DNA of 9,328 bases from NCBI GenBank assembly GCA_003021755.1, contig PXQZ01000131.1, positions 5,461-14,788 on the forward strand, read 5' to 3'. The notes beneath the pieces are model-generated. The model did no database searches and had not been told where the DNA came from. It was given only the letters and a program-made list of their open reading frames with translations. This document shows positions 7,251-9,328 of this stretch, piece after piece. Each line of letters begins with the position of its first letter. Position 1 is the first letter of the stretch. The DNA comes from Halobacteriales archaeon QH_8_67_36 (GTDB lineage Archaea > Halobacteriota > Halobacteria > Halobacteriales > Haloarculaceae). The position numbers and the translations under genes were made by a program.

Positions 7251-7298
7251 GCCGCGGCGTTTCGGAAACGACTTTGTGGTTTCGGGCGAAGCAACAGT

Positions 7299-8471
7299 GT
7301 GTCCCGACGGCCCGTGTTCGGTTCGTTACTCGGACTGATATTCGTCGTCAACCTCGCTCGCGTCGTCTTCGCGCCGCTCATCGAACCCATCAGAGCGGCC
7401 ACCGGCGCGACCGACGCCACGCTCGGCTTGCTGGCGACGCTGGTGTGGGCCGGCAGCGCGGTGCCCCGGCTCCCGACCGGCCTCCTGCTGACGCGGGTGA
7501 GCAGGGCACGGGCCATCTTCACCTCGGGCGTGATACTCACCGCCGGCACGGCGTTTACCGCGCTGGTGACCGACCCGACGCTGTTGCTCGCCGGCGCGTT
7601 CGTCATGGGGACCGCGAGCGGCGTCTACCTCATCGCGGCCAACCCGCTCATCAGCGAACTGTTCCCCGAGTCGCCCGGGCGGGCGCTCGGACAACACGGC
7701 GTCGCCAGCCAGCTCGCCGCGGTGGCAGCGCCCGGTATCGTCACCGTCGCCCTCGTCGTCGGTGACTGGCGGACGACCCTGCAGATGATGGCCGTCGCCG
7801 CGGCGGTGATGACCGTCCTCTTCACCCTCGTCGCTCGCCGGACGGCGTTCCCCGACGCCGGCCAGCGCGACACGGACTTCCCGGGCGCAGTCCGGGCGCA
7901 GTGGCCCATCGTCCTGACGGCCGTCGCCACGCTCGGGCTGACGACGATGGTCTGGAACGGCGTGTTCAACTTCTACGTGACGTACCTGGGCACCGTCGGC
8001 ATCGAGGCACGCGCCGGTCGGACGCTGCTACAGGTATTGTTCGCCGCCGGCGTCCCGGCCTTCTACGTCAGCGGTCGGCTGGTCGACCGACTCCCCGCCG
8101 TCCCGTACCTGCTGACCATCCTCGCAGCCTTCACCGGCTGTATTCTCTTGTTGCCCGCACTGAGCGGGTTCTGGACGCTGGCCGCACTCAGTGCCGTCAT
8201 GGGCTATGTCATCCACAGCATCTTCCCCGCCGTCGACACGTATCTGCTGGGCTCGCTGCCGGATCATCACCGCGCCAGCGCGTACGCGGCCTATGGCGCC
8301 GGCATGATGGTCATCCAGGCCCCGGGAAGTCTGCTCGTGGGCCTGCTGCGGGACGCTGGCGTCTCCTTTGTCACCATCTTCGAGTGGATGGGTGCCGGCC
8401 TCGTTGCCCTGCTGGTCGTCCTGTTGCTCTTGCATGCCGACGGCCGTCTTCCGGAGACGGCGCGGGCCTGA
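7299..8471 (+). CDS. MFS (major facilitator superfamily) transporter
   Basis: A 390-residue integral membrane protein with about twelve hydrophobic segments in two halves (roughly residues 7-180 and 203-380), separated by a hydrophilic loop (181-200). A degenerate MFS motif A follows the second helix (GLLLTRVSRARA, 61-72; the usual Asp is Thr). Its second-half copy GRLVDRLPAVP (259-269) keeps the Asp. The conserved GTASGVYLIAANPLISELFPESPGRA region (about 104-129) is typical of the haloarchaeal nitrate/sugar-type MFS proteins. I chose the GTG at 7299, which yields the family-like start VSRRPVFGSLLGLIFVVN. An ATG at 7218 would overlap the start codon of the divergent gene and add 27 polar residues with no counterpart I recognise. 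Substrate and direction of transport are unknown; no neighbouring enzyme points to one. Confidence 0.88.
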   Translation: MSRRPVFGSLLGLIFVVNLARVVFAPLIEPIRAATGATDATLGLLATLVWAGSAVPRLPTGLLLTRVSRARAIFTSGVILTAGTAFTALVTDPTLLLAGAFVMGTASGVYLIAANPLISELFPESPGRALGQHGVASQLAAVAAPGIVTVALVVGDWRTTLQMMAVAAAVMTVLFTLVARRTAFPDAGQRDTDFPGAVRAQWPIVLTAVATLGLTTMVWNGVFNFYVTYLGTVGIEARAGRTLLQVLFAAGVPAFYVSGRLVDRLPAVPYLLTILAAFTGCILLLPALSGFWTLAALSAVMGYVIHSIFPAVDTYLLGSLPDHHRASAYAAYGAGMMVIQAPGSLLVGLLRDAGVSFVTIFEWMGAGLVALLVVLLLLHADGRLPETARA

Positions 8472-8496
8472 GAGCGAAGAGATGTGGTCCGCTCTC
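8470..8496 (+). terminator. Stem-loop at the MFS stop codon, possible terminator
   Basis: GAGAGCG (8470-8476) pairs perfectly with CGCTCTC (8490-8496) across a 13-base loop, starting inside the MFS stop codon. No long T-tract follows, so it may act in 3' end processing or stability rather than as a classic terminator. Confidence 0.3.
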
Positions 8497-8508
8497 CTGC
8501 GTAGTACT

Positions 8509-8568
8509 CCACTCGCCAACAGTCACCCACGACAATAGCCGGGTCGCTGGGACGTACGTCGCGAGTGG
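8509..8568. repeat. Inverted repeat with nested palindrome between convergent genes
   Basis: CCACTCGC (8509-8516) and GCGAGTGG (8561-8568) are 8-base perfect inverted repeats. Directly before the right arm is the perfect 10-base palindrome GACGTACGTC (8551-8560). They lie in the 122-base gap between the convergent MFS and toxin genes, where a bidirectional transcript end would be expected. The role is inferred from place only. Confidence 0.3.
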
Positions 8569-8593
8569 CGAGCCGATGACGAGGAAGAGCGCG

Positions 8594-8920
8594 CTACACC
8601 CAACCGTCCGGGACTTTTTCTACGGCGTCGCCGTTTGACTCGTAAGCGCCGTTGATGGCCAAGATGGCGTCGACGACATCGCCTGGCGGGGGGTTCTCGA
8701 TTTGACTGTAGTACAATAACCCATGCTGCTGGCGCTCGCTGAAAAAGTCGTTGTCGTTGGTCAGGACGACCCAGTCGTGTGCGGCGGCGTACGCCGCGAT
8801 CTTGCTGTCGGGAGCGCTGGGTGAGACCTTGTCGGGGGCCGTGGCGACTGTGATACCGCCTGTCCGTTCGAGGGCGTCGACGTATTTTGGCGCAACGTGT
8901 TCGTCGCAGAGCACCCGCAT
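8594..8920 (-). CDS. DUF5615 PIN-like toxin (putative ribonuclease)
   Basis: A 108-residue protein of the PIN-like DUF5615 family (COG4634 type), expected to be an Mg/Mn-dependent RNase and the toxin of a type II toxin-antitoxin pair. The acidic residues of the active site are visible: D6-E7 in MRVLCDEHV, D38 in APDSK, and D56 and D58 in the diagnostic VVLTNDNDF (51-59). The usual family length is about 100-120 residues, so it is complete. The C-terminus (about 87-108) is polar and may contact the partner. It starts with the ATG at 8920, directly after the TAG of the DUF433 gene (no gap and no overlap), so the toxin depends on translation of the antitoxin. Local base composition is less GC-rich than the rest (29 of 60 bases in 8701-8760 by hand count), suggesting horizontal gain. 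RNA target is unknown. Confidence 0.87.
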   Translation of the reverse strand: MRVLCDEHVAPKYVDALERTGGITVATAPDKVSPSAPDSKIAAYAAAHDWVVLTNDNDFFSERQQHGLLYYSQIENPPPGDVVDAILAINGAYESNGDAVEKVPDGWV

Positions 8921-9193
8921 CTATCCGGTGTGACTCCGCCTCTCGATGGCCGCCTCTGTCGCCTGTTTCTGCGCGTGAATCGTCTCCATCAGTTCGGGGT
9001 GGTCGTCGTAGTACTTGACGGCCGCTCGGACCTGTGCGTCGTCGAGGTTGAACTCGTCGGCGGCCTGCTCGATGGACACGTCGTTCTCGGTGACGTAGCC
9101 GCCAAGCTCGTACACGCCGATGCGGGTACCTTCGAGCCGCGGCTTGCCGTGGAGCACATCCGGCGTTTTCACGATGTGGACTGTCGCGCTCAT
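8921..9193 (-). CDS. DUF433 family antitoxin
   Basis: A 90-residue protein of the DUF433 family (COG2442), predicted to neutralise the downstream DUF5615 toxin and to repress the shared promoter. It shows the family's opening block TPDVLHGKPRLEGTRIGVYE (10-29), a winged/HTH-like helical part with IEQAADEFNLDDAQVRAAVK (41-60), and the hallmark YYDDHPEL (61-68). It ends in a charged helix (69-90) that likely binds the toxin. The start is the ATG at 9193. The frame stays open to a TTG at 9220, but the residues before MSATVHIVKTPDV have no family match. The antitoxin-first gene order is the common one. Such pairs were predicted as TA systems by comparative genomics and resemble mycobacterial VapBC45; activity here is untested. 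Confidence 0.87.
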   Translation of the reverse strand: MSATVHIVKTPDVLHGKPRLEGTRIGVYELGGYVTENDVSIEQAADEFNLDDAQVRAAVKYYDDHPELMETIHAQKQATEAAIERRSHTG

Positions 9194-9200
9194 GAATGGC

Positions 9201-9273
9201 GAACCACCCCACTGCAGCAATGATGGTCGTGGTAGTAGCTTCCCAGTTCAGCAACATAAGTATTCGGTGGTTC
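9201..9273. promoter_or_regulatory. Inverted repeat flanking the TA promoter, candidate operator
   Basis: GAACCACC (9201-9208) and GGTGGTTC (9266-9273) are perfect 8-base inverted repeats, 57 bases apart. On the minus strand one copy sits just upstream of the TATA-like box and the other just before the DUF433 start codon. This arrangement suits autoregulation by the antitoxin or TA complex. Inference from symmetry and position. Confidence 0.4.
9254..9263 (-). promoter_or_regulatory. TATA-like box of the DUF433-DUF5615 operon
   Basis: The minus strand reads AATACTTATG, the clearest AT-rich patch in this region. A start of transcription about 26 bases on (near 9230) would leave a leader of roughly 35 bases before the ATG at 9193, unlike the leaderless genes elsewhere in the window. 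A GGGGTGG stretch about 10 bases before that ATG could serve as a weak ribosome binding site. Confidence 0.45.
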
Positions 9274-9328
9274 AACGCCGCAGTGTTCAGACAGGTGGAT
9301 GCGACCTCGAAATCCCTCGTCGGTTTCA
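9274..9328. other. Right edge: no gene assigned
   Basis: This stretch has lower GC (about half over 9241-9300 by hand count). On the plus strand a frame from ATG 9220 stays open to the window end (reading SNISIRWFNAAVFRQV in its middle), and a minus-strand frame is open from the edge to a TGA at 9190. Neither matches a family I recognise, and they overlap the TA promoter, so neither is called as a gene. Confidence 0.3.

Noticed and set aside
7218..7298. Longer MFS start at ATG 7218
   Set aside because: Overlaps the start codon of the divergent zinc-finger gene and its promoter; the added residues are polar and unlike MFS N-termini.
7220..7606. N-terminal extension of the zinc-finger frame on the minus strand
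   Set aside because: Runs antisense to the MFS gene; the family is about 56 residues and a TATA-like box precedes the ATG at 7219.
8523..9275. 250-residue minus-strand frame across the TA pair
   Set aside because: Out-of-frame reading of two genes with clear DUF433 and DUF5615 motifs; arginine-rich and without a domain.

Overview
This window reads as chromosomal DNA of a halophilic archaeon (class Halobacteria, with a Haloarcula/Halomicrobium-like feel). The evidence is a GC content near 70% over most of its length, strongly acidic proteins, short AT-rich TATA-like boxes about 25-30 bases before start codons (leaderless transcripts), and several families known mainly or only from haloarchaea (DUF7286, DUF5791, HVO_0758-type zinc finger). 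No rRNA, tRNA, CRISPR array or complete insertion sequence was found.

Layout. (1) Bases 1-104 hold the C-terminal end of a gene that overlaps by four bases a very large gene (101-3109). The large gene encodes a membrane-anchored, probably surface-exposed DUF7286-type protein; such genes sit at the end of haloarchaeal type IV pilus/Tad-like gene clusters. (2) After a 113-base gap with a 15-base palindrome and a TATA-like box lies a two-gene operon: a DUF5791 protein (3223-3651) and an SDR-type NAD(P)-binding protein (3648-4535), sharing ATGA. (3) A gene with its own promoter, 4578-5768, encodes a membrane-anchored DHH/DHHA1 phosphoesterase, a candidate cyclic-dinucleotide or oligonucleotide hydrolase. 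(4) An aldo/keto reductase (5934-7019) is followed tail-to-tail by a 56-residue two-CxxC zinc-finger protein of the HVO_0758 family on the minus strand (7049-7219). (5) A divergent MFS transporter (7299-8471) shares a 79-base promoter region with the zinc-finger gene. (6) On the minus strand at the right end sits a DUF433/DUF5615 antitoxin-toxin pair (9193 to 8594). The two genes abut exactly, and the promoter is flanked by an 8-base perfect inverted repeat. This part, and the sequence to the window end, is visibly poorer in GC, as expected of accessory DNA.

Most genes look like ordinary haloarchaeal core or shell genes. The points most worth following are the DUF7286 protein (many N-glycosylation sequons and two calcium-loop-like motifs at its C-terminus), the membrane-anchored DHH enzyme, the palindrome before the DUF5791 operon, and the TA module with its candidate operator. 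I did not find convincing evidence of a wholly new multi-gene defence or metabolic system in these 9.3 kb.
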